DNA of 64,000 nt. It comes from JAPPLB01 sp965204095. Lineage in GTDB: Bacteria > Acidobacteriota > Terriglobia > Bryobacterales > UBA6623. The translations under genes were made by a program, and so were the position numbers. The notes below the pieces were generated by a model, which made no database searches, was not told where the DNA came from, and saw nothing but the letters and a program-made list of their open reading frames with translations. This document shows, in pieces, positions 45,327 through 54,503 of this stretch. Each line of letters starts with the position of its first letter. The first letter of the stretch is position 1. The DNA lies in the NCBI GenBank assembly GCA_965204095.1, contig OZ241991.1, positions 4,216,001-4,280,000 on the forward strand, given 5' to 3'.

Positions 45327-46655
45327 ATGGCAACGCTAGACCTTACTCGTCGGTTGGGCCTTTGGGATGCCAAGGCGATCGTTATCGGCACGATCATCGG
45401 TTCGGGAATTTTCATAGTGCCCGGTGAGATCGCCCGCGCCCTGCCCTCGGCCGAGTGGATACTCGCGATATGGGTCGTCGCAGGCCTGCTGTCGCTCTGC
45501 GGCGCGCTGGCATTCGCCGAGCTCGGCGCGATGCTGCCGCATTCCGGCGGCCAGTACGTTTACCTGCGCGAGGCCTACTCGCCGCTCTGGGGCTTTCTTT
45601 TCAGTTGGGGCCTGCTCCTTGTTATCCGTTCCGGCGGGACGGCCACGCTCGCTGTCGGCTTTTCGATCTATCTGAGTCACCTTGTCCCGATGCCGCAGGT
45701 ACTGGAACGTCTCAGTGCGCCTGCCATCATCCTGGCGCTCACGATCCTCAACTACCGCACCCTGATCGGCGGAGCGGTGATGCAGAACATCACAACCTTC
45801 CTCAAGGTCGCAGGATTGCTGTTCGTCGCGGGAACCGCGTTGTTCCACCAGGCGCCGTCAGCAACAGGCGGCGCAGACGCCTCCGTCGTCGACTTCGGGA
45901 TGAGCGAGGTCGGCATCGCCCTCTTGGCCTGCCTGTGGGCCTACAACGGATGGTTTCAGGCCGGGTTCGTGGGCGGCGAGATCCGCAACCCCGGCCGCAA
46001 CCTGCCGATCAGTCTCGGCATCGGCGTCGGCATCGTAATGCTGCTCTATCTGCTCGCCAACGTCGCCTACATGCAGGTGCTGACCGTAGAGGAAATCGCC
46101 GGCACCGAGCGCGTCGCCGCCGTCGTGCTGGAGCGCGTCTTCGGACTCGCCGGCGGGACGATGATCTCGCTCATCATTCTCGTCTCCATCACGGGCGCGA
46201 TGAATGCCGGCATCCTCACCGGCCCGCGTGTCTACTTCGCGCAGGCAAGGGACAGCCTTTTCTTCCGTATTTTCGGGGATGTCCATCAGCGCTTCCACAC
46301 CCCGGCTCACGCCGTGCTCTTGCAGGGAGCATGGGCGGCGCTGCTCTCGCTCAGCGGCGCCTACACGGGACTTTTCTCATTCGTGATGTTCGTCGCCTGG
46401 ATCTTCTATGGCATGACCGTTCTCGGGGTGATCATTCTGCGCAGGAAGAGGCCCGAATGGGAGCGGCCGTACCGTATGTGGGGCTATCCCGTCACGCCCC
46501 TTCTTTTCGGCTTGGCTTCACTCTGGCTGGTCGTGAACACGATGCTCTATCGACCTCTTCCGTCCTTGGCCGGACTCGCGCTCATCGCCGGCGGCTTGCC
46601 GCTCTTCCACCTGTGGCGGCGCCACGCCCGGCCGTCCCAGGCGCGGGCGATCTAG
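45327..46655 (+). CDS. APC-family amino acid permease
   Basis: This 442-residue permease has about twelve helices. The APC-family unwound helix 1 motif is seen in VIGTIIGSGIFIVPGEIA, and GEIRNPGRNLPISLGIG is the usual loop near helix 6-7. MATLDLTRRLGL from ATG 45327 is preferred, since the upstream frame runs into element copy 10. It resembles the LAT/YkbA-like branch. Its TAG stop is the first triplet of element copy 11. Confidence 0.88.
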   Translation: MATLDLTRRLGLWDAKAIVIGTIIGSGIFIVPGEIARALPSAEWILAIWVVAGLLSLCGALAFAELGAMLPHSGGQYVYLREAYSPLWGFLFSWGLLLVIRSGGTATLAVGFSIYLSHLVPMPQVLERLSAPAIILALTILNYRTLIGGAVMQNITTFLKVAGLLFVAGTALFHQAPSATGGADASVVDFGMSEVGIALLACLWAYNGWFQAGFVGGEIRNPGRNLPISLGIGVGIVMLLYLLANVAYMQVLTVEEIAGTERVAAVVLERVFGLAGGTMISLIILVSITGAMNAGILTGPRVYFAQARDSLFFRIFGDVHQRFHTPAHAVLLQGAWAALLSLSGAYTGLFSFVMFVAWIFYGMTVLGVIILRRKRPEWERPYRMWGYPVTPLLFGLASLWLVVNTMLYRPLPSLAGLALIAGGLPLFHLWRRHARPSQARAI

Positions 46656-46835
46656 CCTGCATATCTCACCACGTGGCGAGACGAAGTGCGTGAGAGGGCC
46701 GTCAGGACGAGGCGCGAGCTGCTTGTCGCGCGCAGGCGTACATGAACAGTACGTTGAGCACGGCAAGCAAGCGCAACGAAGTCCTGGCGGCCGTATGGCG
46801 TGCTTCGGCCGTCGGGTGGTGAGAAATGCAGGCTA
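46653..46835 (+). repeat. TA-foldback element copy 11, shared stop-codon copy
   Basis: A complete 183-bp forward copy. Its left TAG is the stop of the permease gene and its right CTA is the stop (TAG on the minus strand) of the convergent GH105 gene. Nothing else lies between these two genes. Confidence 0.95.
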
Positions 46836-48650
46836 GCGTTCGCGTTGCCAGTAAGCCATCTCGGTGGAAATCATCAGCGCCATCGCCCCGCCGCGATCGT
46901 CGTGGCCGAGGATTGCCGTCCGGTCGAAATAGTCGCGCAGACTCTTCTGTTTCCCTGTCCCGGTGCAAACGTCCACCAGATCGCCTGACGGCGCGATACG
47001 CGCCTTGAGCGACTCCCAGGCTCGATCGATCACCGGCTCATAGCGCTTGCGATCGAGCCAACCCGACCGCAGCCCGCGAACCATCGCGAACGTGATCATC
47101 GAGGTCGCCGTCAGTTCACGGTAGCTCTCGGGATGATCGATCACCTGATGCCACATCCCGCTGGGGTCTTGGCGCCGGAGCAGCGCTTCCAGATGATTCC
47201 GGAATGCCGCGAGCATCCTGGCCCGGCCGGGATGATCTTCGGGCATCGCGCTCAGGCTCAGAGCCAGTCCCAGGGCGGGGAACCCGTTTCCTCGCCCCCA
47301 GGCCGCTTCATCGAGCGGCGAATGGCGATAGAGGCCGTCCGGGCGCAGGCACAGATCCTGCATGAACTTCATGTGCCGTAGCGCCATGTCGAGGTACTTC
47401 GCCTGTCCGGTAAGACGCCCCGCTTCAGCGAGGATCGGCGTGCCCATGAATACGGAGTCGCTCATCTCGTTGTGAAACGGCATCGACTCTCCGGGGTTGC
47501 CCTGGTTGTCGAAACCCAAATCCGCCGCCGCGCGCGCCAGCTCGATGTAGCGCGTCTTTTTCGTCACCCGCGCAAGCTCGGCAAACACGAGGTGACCGGA
47601 CAGATTGCTGCCGCTCGGGCGATCCGGAAGAGTCGCCTTCCCGCCGTCGAGATAGGTCTTCACGATCCGCTCGACATCCGCGAGATGACTCGCATCTCCG
47701 CTCAGGTCCGCCAACCGGATCCGCCCCAGCAAAGCCAGCGCCGGGATGTACGCGACCCTCTCCAGCTCGTGGCCGTAGTGAGCGGCGAGTTGTTGAGCGA
47801 CTTCGACCGGATTGCGCCTCAGCCGGCGCTGAATCGATTCGCGAGCCGTCGAGCCCGCCCATCCGGCCTTCCCCGCGCGCTGAATTGCCTTGAAAAGCTC
47901 GGGCGCCAGTGCGTCCCTGTCGTCGGGGTCCATCCGGACCCTGAGAGCAGCCATCGCACCCACTCCGCCGACGGCTTGGCGGGAAATCCGGTTCACGAGC
48001 TCATCGTCCGCCGGCTCGACGATTGCCTCTTGATCGGGAGAGAAACGCTTGGAGAGGTTGAAGGCAAGTCCGCGTGCATCTGAGCCGGTACCGCTCCGGC
48101 TGACCGCGAACGCCCATTCCGTCCCGACGCGAAGATCTACGACAAGCTCGGGCGCATGCATGGCAATCCAACGCCATAGATACGCCGCCTCGGGGTCCGT
48201 TGCGCTGTTATAGGCCGTTCCTTGCGGCGGATACGCGACCGTCGGATTTCCGCCTGAGCCGTTTGACGGTCCAAGACCCGATGCCCAACCGTCAGGGTTG
48301 GCCAGCGGTACCGCCGAGAGCGCAACCCGTTCTCGATGCTCCTCACCGTTGGAGTCGGAATAGAACCAGCGCAAAACAGAAAGCGTCGCCTGAACCGAAC
48401 TCTCCGACCCATCCAACCCGCCCACCAACAAAACGCGAATCTTCGGCGTGAAGTAATCCAGATCATCATTCGTGATCAGGGCCGGAATCGGAGTTCCTTT
48501 TCGAGTTACTCCAATCGACGTTTGAATCACCCCGGGCAGCCGAGTCCCGCTCAGCAGCCGCTCCACCTTCTCCGCCGGCGTCTGAGCAGCAAGAGCGATC
48601 GTCCCCAACAGAAAAACCACGACTCCCAACCTCGTCCATCGCGGCAGCAT
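46833..48650 (-). CDS. M14-like domain fused to GH105/GH88-type hydrolase
   Basis: This 605-residue secreted protein has a signal peptide at about 1-23 (FLLGTIALAAQ). Residues 30-220 resemble an M14 zinc carboxypeptidase domain (RVLLVGGLDGSESS where M14 has a HxxE in GIHGNE, then VPLANPDGWASG). The first zinc His is Asp here, so catalysis is doubtful. From about 270 to the end it is an (alpha/alpha)6 barrel of the GH105/GH88 type, with the catalytic region SPLDEAAWGRGNGFPALG and late TATSMITFAMVRGLRSGW; such enzymes remove unsaturated uronic acids left by pectate or rhamnogalacturonan lyases. The stop codon is supplied by element copy 11. Confidence 0.82.
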   Translation of the reverse strand: MLPRWTRLGVVVFLLGTIALAAQTPAEKVERLLSGTRLPGVIQTSIGVTRKGTPIPALITNDDLDYFTPKIRVLLVGGLDGSESSVQATLSVLRWFYSDSNGEEHRERVALSAVPLANPDGWASGLGPSNGSGGNPTVAYPPQGTAYNSATDPEAAYLWRWIAMHAPELVVDLRVGTEWAFAVSRSGTGSDARGLAFNLSKRFSPDQEAIVEPADDELVNRISRQAVGGVGAMAALRVRMDPDDRDALAPELFKAIQRAGKAGWAGSTARESIQRRLRRNPVEVAQQLAAHYGHELERVAYIPALALLGRIRLADLSGDASHLADVERIVKTYLDGGKATLPDRPSGSNLSGHLVFAELARVTKKTRYIELARAAADLGFDNQGNPGESMPFHNEMSDSVFMGTPILAEAGRLTGQAKYLDMALRHMKFMQDLCLRPDGLYRHSPLDEAAWGRGNGFPALGLALSLSAMPEDHPGRARMLAAFRNHLEALLRRQDPSGMWHQVIDHPESYRELTATSMITFAMVRGLRSGWLDRKRYEPVIDRAWESLKARIAPSGDLVDVCTGTGKQKSLRDYFDRTAILGHDDRGGAMALMISTEMAYWQRER

Positions 48651-48690
48651 GGTTTTCTCCTCGGCCCTTGCGATGTTGCGAGAGACTTGA

Positions 48691-49356
48691 TCAGCGCAGT
48701 TCCCGTATCCGCAGGTTTCGCAGCCGTACCTCCATCCCCTCTCCGCGATGCAACTGCACCGCGATCACTCCCTCCGACGACTCGCCGTCATGCGTGTCGA
48801 TCGTCACTTTGCCGTTCAGCGTCAACCGGATGTGATCACCCTTCGCATGAATCTCATAGTCGTTCCATTGACCCTTCCGGACGACTTCCTTCGCGCGGTC
48901 CCAGCCTTCCGTCGGCGTTGCCATGACGTTTCGGCCGCGGCCTTTCTCCTCATAGAAGTTCCCCCAAGCCGACCGTTCGCCCATGTCGGAAGCGTCCGCC
49001 TGATAGCCCTTCACCACCCAATCCGAAAGCCGCCGGCTGCGGAACTGCACGCCCGTATTGCCGTTGCGCAACAGGATCTGAAACCGCAGTATGAAGTCGC
49101 TGTACGGCCGATCGAGGATCAGGAACGTGTTGTGCTCGATCGCACGGCCGTCCGTCGAGCCGATAATCGCGCCATTCTCCACCCTCCAGACCCCGGGAGC
49201 CCCATCCCAGCCTTGCAGCGATTCGCCATCGAACAGCAGTGTGAACCCCGCGCGTGCTTCCTCATCCGAAAGCCTGTTGAGAAGCGGTTCGTCACCGAAC
49301 AGCACCGACACCGTCCCGAAGAACACCCAAACCGGCAATAGCAAGCATCTGCGCAT
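48691..49356 (-). CDS. DUF1080 (3-keto-disaccharide hydrolase-like) protein
   Basis: This 221-residue secreted protein has a signal MRRCLLLPVWVFFGTVSVLFG followed by a DUF1080 jelly-roll fold: FTLLFDGESLQGWDG at the front, then RNGNTGVQFRSRR and VTIDTHDGESSEGVIAVQLH. Members act on 3-keto sugars or bind glycans, and are abundant in Acidobacteria and Planctomycetes. The ATG at 49356 gives the signal peptide; longer starts add an unrelated tail. It lies directly upstream of the GH105 fusion gene on the same strand, so the two may serve the same glycan pathway. Confidence 0.85.
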   Translation of the reverse strand: MRRCLLLPVWVFFGTVSVLFGDEPLLNRLSDEEARAGFTLLFDGESLQGWDGAPGVWRVENGAIIGSTDGRAIEHNTFLILDRPYSDFILRFQILLRNGNTGVQFRSRRLSDWVVKGYQADASDMGERSAWGNFYEEKGRGRNVMATPTEGWDRAKEVVRKGQWNDYEIHAKGDHIRLTLNGKVTIDTHDGESSEGVIAVQLHRGEGMEVRLRNLRIRELR

Positions 49357-49688
49357 CGCCCACAGTGTACGGGAAAACTCCCGCTGAAGCGTTCTCCCGG
49401 CCTGCCTTGCTGCCCTTGACGGTCCGGAGGAAACGGGTCGCCACCCGCCGGCAAGCGCCGGGCTCCCCGGCAATCACGAAAGTCCGTCTCGACTACGATC
49501 ACGTCCCTGTGCGCTGTTCGAATCGACTCCAGCCCGGCCTTTGCTGCGACTGCCGCAGCGATGCGGCGCTCTCCGGGTTCAACCAGGTCACGTCCGAGCG
49601 AGCGGAACCACGAACACGCGCCGGGACGTTCGCCATGTTTGACAGCCTGCAATCGGCATGTTAGCTTCGCCTTCGGAGTGACCCGCCT
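49357..49688. other. Divergent intergenic region, no gene recognised
   Basis: About 330 bases between the divergent DUF1080 and hydroxy-acid oxidase genes. No gene, RNA or repeat element is evident; GGAGTG near 49674 is the likely ribosome-binding site of the oxidase. Confidence 0.5.
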
Positions 49689-50885
49689 ATGAAGATCGAC
49701 CGCCGCGCCGCGCTGAAGAACCTCACCAGCTTCTTCCTCGCATCCCCGCTTCTCTACGGACAAGTCGGCCTCCCCAGGCAAGATCCGCTGCTCGACCCGA
49801 TCAACATCTGGGACTTCAAGGAGCTCGCACGCAAGAAGCTTGACCCGATTGCCTGGGACTACATGGATGAAGGCGGCAAGGACGAGGTCTCCCTGGGCGA
49901 GAACCGCCAAGCCTTCAACCGCATCATCCTGCGGCCGCGCTGGCTGACGGATGTGCACGACATCGACGTCTCGACCGAGTTGCTGGGCCACAAGATGAAC
50001 TTCCCGATCTACATCTGTCCGGCGGGAGGGAAGAACTGCTTCTATCCCGACGGCGAACTCGAAACGGCCCGCGGCGCCGTCGAGGCCGGGGCCCACATGA
50101 TCACCAACGGCGGCATCGACGATCTCGTCAGCAGCGGCAAGGGTCCGAAGACTTGCTGGCACTACACCATCGGCGGGCAGTTCAGTCGCAGGAGCGCCAT
50201 GCTCAATTTCGTCGAGCGCGTCGAAGACGCCGGTTATTCGGGTATCTGCTGGACCGTCGACAACATGCTCGTCTCACATCGCGAGCGGAGCATCCGCAAC
50301 AAGTTCGTCCGGACCTGGTGCAATGAAGGCGGCGTGCCGCGCAACGATGAAGGCCAGGTGATCTTCAAGGAAGGCGACACGGACAAGACCTGGCGGAGCG
50401 ACGTCTACCCTTCTCGTCCATTCCCGATGCCCACCTGGGACAACCTCAAGCAACTCCGCGACATGACCGACCTGCCGATCATCATCAAGGGCGTCCTGAC
50501 CGGCGAGGACACCGAGATGTGCGTCCGCTACGGGATGTCTGCCGTCGTTGTCTCGAACCACGGTGCACGGCAGATCGATCACACCGGTTCGACCATCGAA
50601 GCGCTTCCCGAATGTGTCCAGGCGGCGGGCGGAAAGATGCCGGTTCTCATCGACGGCGGCTTCCGGCGCGGCACGGATGTGCTCAAGGCCCTTGCGCTGG
50701 GCGCGGCCGCAGTGGGCATTGCGCGGCCATATCTTTGGGGATTGACCGCTTTCGGCAGCCGCGGCGTGGCCCGCGTCCTCGAATTGATGCGCGTCGAGCT
50801 GGCGCTCGACATGGGCATGTCGGGCGTCGCCCGGATCAACGACATCGACCGCAAGCTGGTCCGCATCCGCGGCTGGAGCCCCTGA
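49689..50885 (+). CDS. FMN-dependent alpha-hydroxy-acid oxidase (paralogue 1)
   Basis: This 398-residue enzyme of the lactate/glycolate oxidase family oxidises a 2-hydroxy acid to a 2-keto acid. FMN and catalytic blocks are LDPIAWDYMDEGG, RPRWLTDVHDID, PIIIKGVLTGEDTEMC (FMN-contacting Lys) and VVSNHGARQIDH with the catalytic His; IDGGFRRGTDVLKALALGA closes the FMN phosphate site. The N-terminus DRRAALKNLTSFFLASPLL has a Tat-like feel with one arginine pair. It is 68 per cent or so like the paralogue at 51814 by eye. An unknown exported gene lies between the two. Confidence 0.9.
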   Translation: MKIDRRAALKNLTSFFLASPLLYGQVGLPRQDPLLDPINIWDFKELARKKLDPIAWDYMDEGGKDEVSLGENRQAFNRIILRPRWLTDVHDIDVSTELLGHKMNFPIYICPAGGKNCFYPDGELETARGAVEAGAHMITNGGIDDLVSSGKGPKTCWHYTIGGQFSRRSAMLNFVERVEDAGYSGICWTVDNMLVSHRERSIRNKFVRTWCNEGGVPRNDEGQVIFKEGDTDKTWRSDVYPSRPFPMPTWDNLKQLRDMTDLPIIIKGVLTGEDTEMCVRYGMSAVVVSNHGARQIDHTGSTIEALPECVQAAGGKMPVLIDGGFRRGTDVLKALALGAAAVGIARPYLWGLTAFGSRGVARVLELMRVELALDMGMSGVARINDIDRKLVRIRGWSP

Positions 50886-50889
50886 GATC

Positions 50890-51804
50890 ATGCCCACGCG
50901 CCATCGCATGCCGGTCACGCGAAGACGGATGTTTGTCGAGTCCGCCAAGGGGCTTGCAGCGGGAGGTTCGCTGATCGCCCTGGCTTGTGGAGGGTTCGAA
51001 ACCAGGACGGACAGGGATGAGGATCGGCTATCGATGACGGATACCCCGGCATGCAATTTTCAGTCTTCCTACATGACGTGGGATCTGCCGCCGCGCCCCG
51101 ATCCTCGTCCGCACGCGAGGCACAACACCCCTCTGGGCAACAAGGCGCGCATCCAGTTGGACGCCCTCCTCGACGTGGTTGACGAGGCGAGCGGCGAGAC
51201 CGAGAGGTTCGTATTGATTGCCGCTTGCCGCACCGAATGGGTGTACGCGGAAAGCGGGCTGTTTCAACTTCCGAGCCGCGAGTACAGAAACATCTATTCC
51301 CTGACCGAAGAGCGTTCCATGGGCCGCGGGATCACGTATGGGGGCGAAGCCGCTCGCGGCAGGCCCGTGACGGACAGCTTCCGGTCGCTCGAAATCGATG
51401 TGGTGCGCTTTGCCGACTCCCGTGCTCTTGATGAGCCGGCGGCCATCAACGAGGCCACGGGAAACAACATCCCACTCGTCGGCCGGACGGAAATCCACGG
51501 CCCCGGCCGGACCTGGCTGCTTGAATACCCCATCCTGACCATGAATTTCCGCCCCGAAAATTCCTCATTCCAGGTGGACACGGGTCCGCTGCTTGCGCCG
51601 GATCTCGAAAGCTCCGAGGCGAAGACCATCGATCGCCTCGAGATGGCGCACATTGCGTACAATCGTCTCGACCGGGTGGAGTTGATTCTGCGGCGGCCGA
51701 CGCCGATCACTGACGATGCGGGCGGCGAGTTGGCTCGTGTCCTGCATTACTCCGAAGTAAGGGAGCACTCGGCAACAACACGGATTCTCACTGCTGAAGG
51801 CTAG
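50890..51804 (+). CDS. Unknown Tat/lipoprotein between two oxidase paralogues
   Basis: This 304-residue protein belongs to no family I recognise. The N-terminus has RRRMFVESAKGLAAGGSLIALACGG, given here only as features: a twin-arginine region (about 11-15) and a possible lipobox cysteine near residue 33. The mature part is beta-rich with no catalytic motif I know. It begins 4 bases after the first hydroxy-acid oxidase and ends 9 bases before the second, so it is surely in the same operon and may be a partner or chaperone of the oxidases. Confidence 0.6.
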   Translation: MPTRHRMPVTRRRMFVESAKGLAAGGSLIALACGGFETRTDRDEDRLSMTDTPACNFQSSYMTWDLPPRPDPRPHARHNTPLGNKARIQLDALLDVVDEASGETERFVLIAACRTEWVYAESGLFQLPSREYRNIYSLTEERSMGRGITYGGEAARGRPVTDSFRSLEIDVVRFADSRALDEPAAINEATGNNIPLVGRTEIHGPGRTWLLEYPILTMNFRPENSSFQVDTGPLLAPDLESSEAKTIDRLEMAHIAYNRLDRVELILRRPTPITDDAGGELARVLHYSEVREHSATTRILTAEG

Positions 51805-51813
51805 GCAACGAAT

Positions 51814-53013
51814 ATGAAGGTCGACCGCCGTCAGGCGCTGCGCCGTCTGGCTCAACTCTTTGTCGCTTCACCGCTCTTGCAGAGGCAACTTCTGCAATCG
51901 CAGGGACCGCCGGCCATTGACCCGGTTCTCGAGCCCGCCAACGTCTTCGACTTCGCCAAGCTCGCCAAGGAGAAGCTCGACCCCGTCGCCTGGGACTACA
52001 TGGCCGAAGGCGCCAGTGACGAGGCCGCGCTGCGCGATGCCCGCAAAGCCTTCAGCCGCATCATCATTCGGCCGCGCTTCCTGACCGACGTCCACAAGAT
52101 CAGCATCGAAACCAGGCTGTTCGGAAAAACGCTGCGGCATCCGATTTTCATCGACCCCGCCGGTGGAAAAAACTGCTTCTACCCGGACGGCGAGAACGAG
52201 GTCGCCAAAGCCGCCGGCGAGACCGATACGCTCATGATCACCAACGGCGGCATCGATGATGTCGTCGCGTCCGGCAAGGGGCCGAAGAACTGGTGGCAGT
52301 TCACGACCGGCGGCCAGTTTCGGACCGAGAACTCGATGCTCAACTTCGTCGAGCGCGTCGAGGATTCCGGCGCCGGCGCCATCTCGTTCACGGTCGATAT
52401 CATGCATGTCTCCCATCGCGAGCGCAGCATCCACAACAAGTTCGTCCGCTCGTGGTGCAATACCGGCATCCCCCGCGACGCGCAGGGCAACCTGATCTAC
52501 AAAGAAGGCGATGAGCCCTGGCGGACCGGAGGATTCCCCTCGCGGCCCTTTCCGACCCCGACCTGGGAAACCGTCATGAAGCTCCGCGACCTTACCGACC
52601 TGCCCATCGTCATCAAGGGCATCCTCACGGCCGAAGACACGGAGATGGCCGTACGGACAGGCATGTCCGCCGTGATCGTCTCCAGTCACGGTGCCCGCCA
52701 AATGGATCACGTCGGCGGGACGATCGAGGCGCTGCCCGAGTGCGTCCAGGCGGCTGGAGGGAAAATTCCGGTGCTCATCGATGGCGGCTTCCGGCGCGGC
52801 TCCGACATCCTCAAGGCGCTCGCCCTGGGGGCGGCGGCCGTGGGGATCGCACGACCCTACCTCTGGGGCCTCACCACCTTCGGGCAACAGGGCGTCGCCC
52901 GCGTCATCGAGCTGCTGCGGACGGAGCTGGCGCTTGACATGGGCATGTCCGGCGTACCGAGCATCGCGGACATCGACAGAAAACTGGTCCGCTTTCGCAA
53001 CTACACGCTCTAG
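51814..53013 (+). CDS. FMN-dependent alpha-hydroxy-acid oxidase (paralogue 2)
   Basis: This 399-residue paralogue of the enzyme at 49689 has the same layout: LDPVAWDYMAEGA, RPRFLTDVHKI, PIVIKGILTAEDTEMA and VSSHGARQMDH with the catalytic His, then IDGGFRRGSDILKALALGA. N-terminus DRRQALRRLAQLFVASPLL. The duplication must be old enough to have diverged through most surface positions while keeping the FMN site. Its TAG stop is followed by 12 bases (CCTCGGCTCGGC) and then element copy 12. Confidence 0.9.
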   Translation: MKVDRRQALRRLAQLFVASPLLQRQLLQSQGPPAIDPVLEPANVFDFAKLAKEKLDPVAWDYMAEGASDEAALRDARKAFSRIIIRPRFLTDVHKISIETRLFGKTLRHPIFIDPAGGKNCFYPDGENEVAKAAGETDTLMITNGGIDDVVASGKGPKNWWQFTTGGQFRTENSMLNFVERVEDSGAGAISFTVDIMHVSHRERSIHNKFVRSWCNTGIPRDAQGNLIYKEGDEPWRTGGFPSRPFPTPTWETVMKLRDLTDLPIVIKGILTAEDTEMAVRTGMSAVIVSSHGARQMDHVGGTIEALPECVQAAGGKIPVLIDGGFRRGSDILKALALGAAAVGIARPYLWGLTTFGQQGVARVIELLRTELALDMGMSGVPSIADIDRKLVRFRNYTL

Positions 53014-53025
53014 CCTCGGCTCGGC

Positions 53026-53207
53026 TAGCCTGCATTTCTCACCACGTGGCGAGGCGAAGTGCGTGAGAGGGCCGTCAGGACTAGGCGTGAGCCGCTTGGC
53101 GCGCGCAGGCGTACTAAACAGTACGTTGAGCACGGCAAGCAAGCGCAACGAAGTCATGGCGGTCGTATCGTGTGCTTCGACCGTCGGGTGGTGAGAAATG
53201 CAGGCTA
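53026..53207 (+). repeat. TA-foldback element copy 12a (standard form)
   Basis: Complete 182-bp forward copy joined at its right TA to copy 12b. Confidence 0.93.
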
Positions 53208-53339
53208 GGCGCAAGCCGGGCGGAGGAAAAAGGCGTGCAACATGGCCTTTAAGGTTTTTCACGAATCACGAGACACGAAACACGAATCACGGCCTTTTTT
53301 CGCGTGCTTCGACCGTCGGGTGGTGAGAAATGCAGGCTA
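53208..53339 (+). repeat. TA-foldback element copy 12b (heptamer form, left end lost)
   Basis: Starts inside the element at GGCGCAAGCCGGGCGGAGG, carries a four-unit ACGANNC array and ends with the normal right terminus. The same a-b composite occurs at 57994-58307. Confidence 0.88.
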
Positions 53340-53827
53340 GACGACATTGAGGCTGCCGTGGCGTTCGACGGTGTCCTGCCCCGTGAATCCGCGAGCTTTG
53401 CCGGGGTAGGCTGCGATTTTCAGGTCCCTGGCATACCAAAACACCCCGGAATGCCTTCTGCACCAATATCCCTCCCGGAGACCGCAGGTCCCCCCCTGTG
53501 GGGAAACCGGAATTGCCGTCCCCTCCCAGCCGCACAGCCGCCGCAGGGTCGCTTCCACTCGCAGCCGCTCCACCAGCCCCCGTGTCGTCGCCACGTCCAG
53601 CACCGCCTTGGCCAATAAGGCCCGCGCCAGCGCCGCACAATCCTTCCGAGGCCGGTCCCGCAGCCCCGGCTACAGGGCAACCGCTCCTCCTTGCGGACCA
53701 ACTCCAGCACCCGCACCAGCCGTTCATAGTGCTCGCCCAAGGGGCTCAGACCTTCTCCAGCCACCGGAACAGCTAAAGAGATCGGGCTTGTCCCTCCATT
53801 GACCCGTCCTCTTACCTCTCCCGGCAA
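53340..53827 (-). pseudogene. Transposase N-terminal remnant
   Basis: Minus-strand sequence decays across frames but keeps ALARALLAKAVLDVATTRG and LVERLRVEATLRRLCGWE, matching the N-terminal part of a widespread transposase family (usual form: ALARAFVAKAV.NLPTTR..I.RL....LRRLCGWE). Upstream HYERLVRVLELVRKE is also family-like in another frame. It is cut off by element copy 12b. No intact transposase gene exists in the window. Confidence 0.5.
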
Positions 53828-53934
53828 AAAACCCCACTACTTGCCGAGTGTCGCAAAAGTTCATGTAATAGTCACCTGAATAGTCTTTATAATCACACGA
53901 ATTTCACATCGATTTGGTATATATACTTTTTTGG

Positions 53935-54107
53935 GGTCTGACTGGCGGCACGCGAGGGTGCGCGGTCCTGGCTAGGTGATGTGCCACCTGATGTTCGGCA
54001 TTCTCGCACTGACGGTGGAACAGTTGATGCGCCTGACGCTCTGAAGACTGGCCCGCCACCCGGAACAGGACAGCAGGATTGCCCGCTGTAAGCCAGGGAG
54101 AGAATAA
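53935..54107 (+). pseudogene. Transposase C-terminal remnant, inverted
   Basis: Plus-strand reading RHARVRGPG-stop-VMCHLMFGILALTVEQLMRLTL-stop resembles the C-terminus of the same transposase family (RVRG..KVM.HLMFG.LAL..DQL.RL). Two in-frame stops mark decay. It lies in the opposite orientation to the N-terminal fragment, so the original element has been rearranged. The roughly 110 AT-rich bases between the two hold nothing recognisable. Confidence 0.45.
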
Positions 54108-54139
54108 GCTGCGCCTGCGCTCTGCAACCACCTGTGATC

Positions 54140-54322
54140 TAGGCTTCATTTCTCACCACGCGGCGAGGCGAAGTGGGTGAGAGGGCCGTCAGGACGAGGC
54201 GCGAGCCGCTTGACGCGCGCAGGCGTACTTGAACAGTACGTTGAGCACGGCAAGCAAGCGCAACGAAGTCCTGGCGGTCGTATCGCGTGCTTCGACCGTC
54301 GGGTGGTGAGAAATGCAGGCTA
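54140..54322 (+). repeat. TA-foldback element copy 13 (standard form)
   Basis: Complete 183-bp forward copy. Its left terminus reads TAGGCTTCA instead of TAGCCTGCA, and TAGGCTTCA also follows the right end (54321-54329), flanked on both outer sides by GATC. Confidence 0.92.
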
Positions 54323-54503
54323 GGCTTCAGATCCGGGTATTTCCGTTCCCAAGGGGTCTTTGCTGTCGGGTAGTTACCCGCAAACATCGCCTTTGCCGGC
54401 TACAAAACCTGCCCAACTGCGAATTTTGCAAAAGGCTCTGGTGATTATTTGCGCAGGAATCAAGGCCCTTCCGACAAGGCGAGGCAACTGACCTGAAACG
54501 AAC

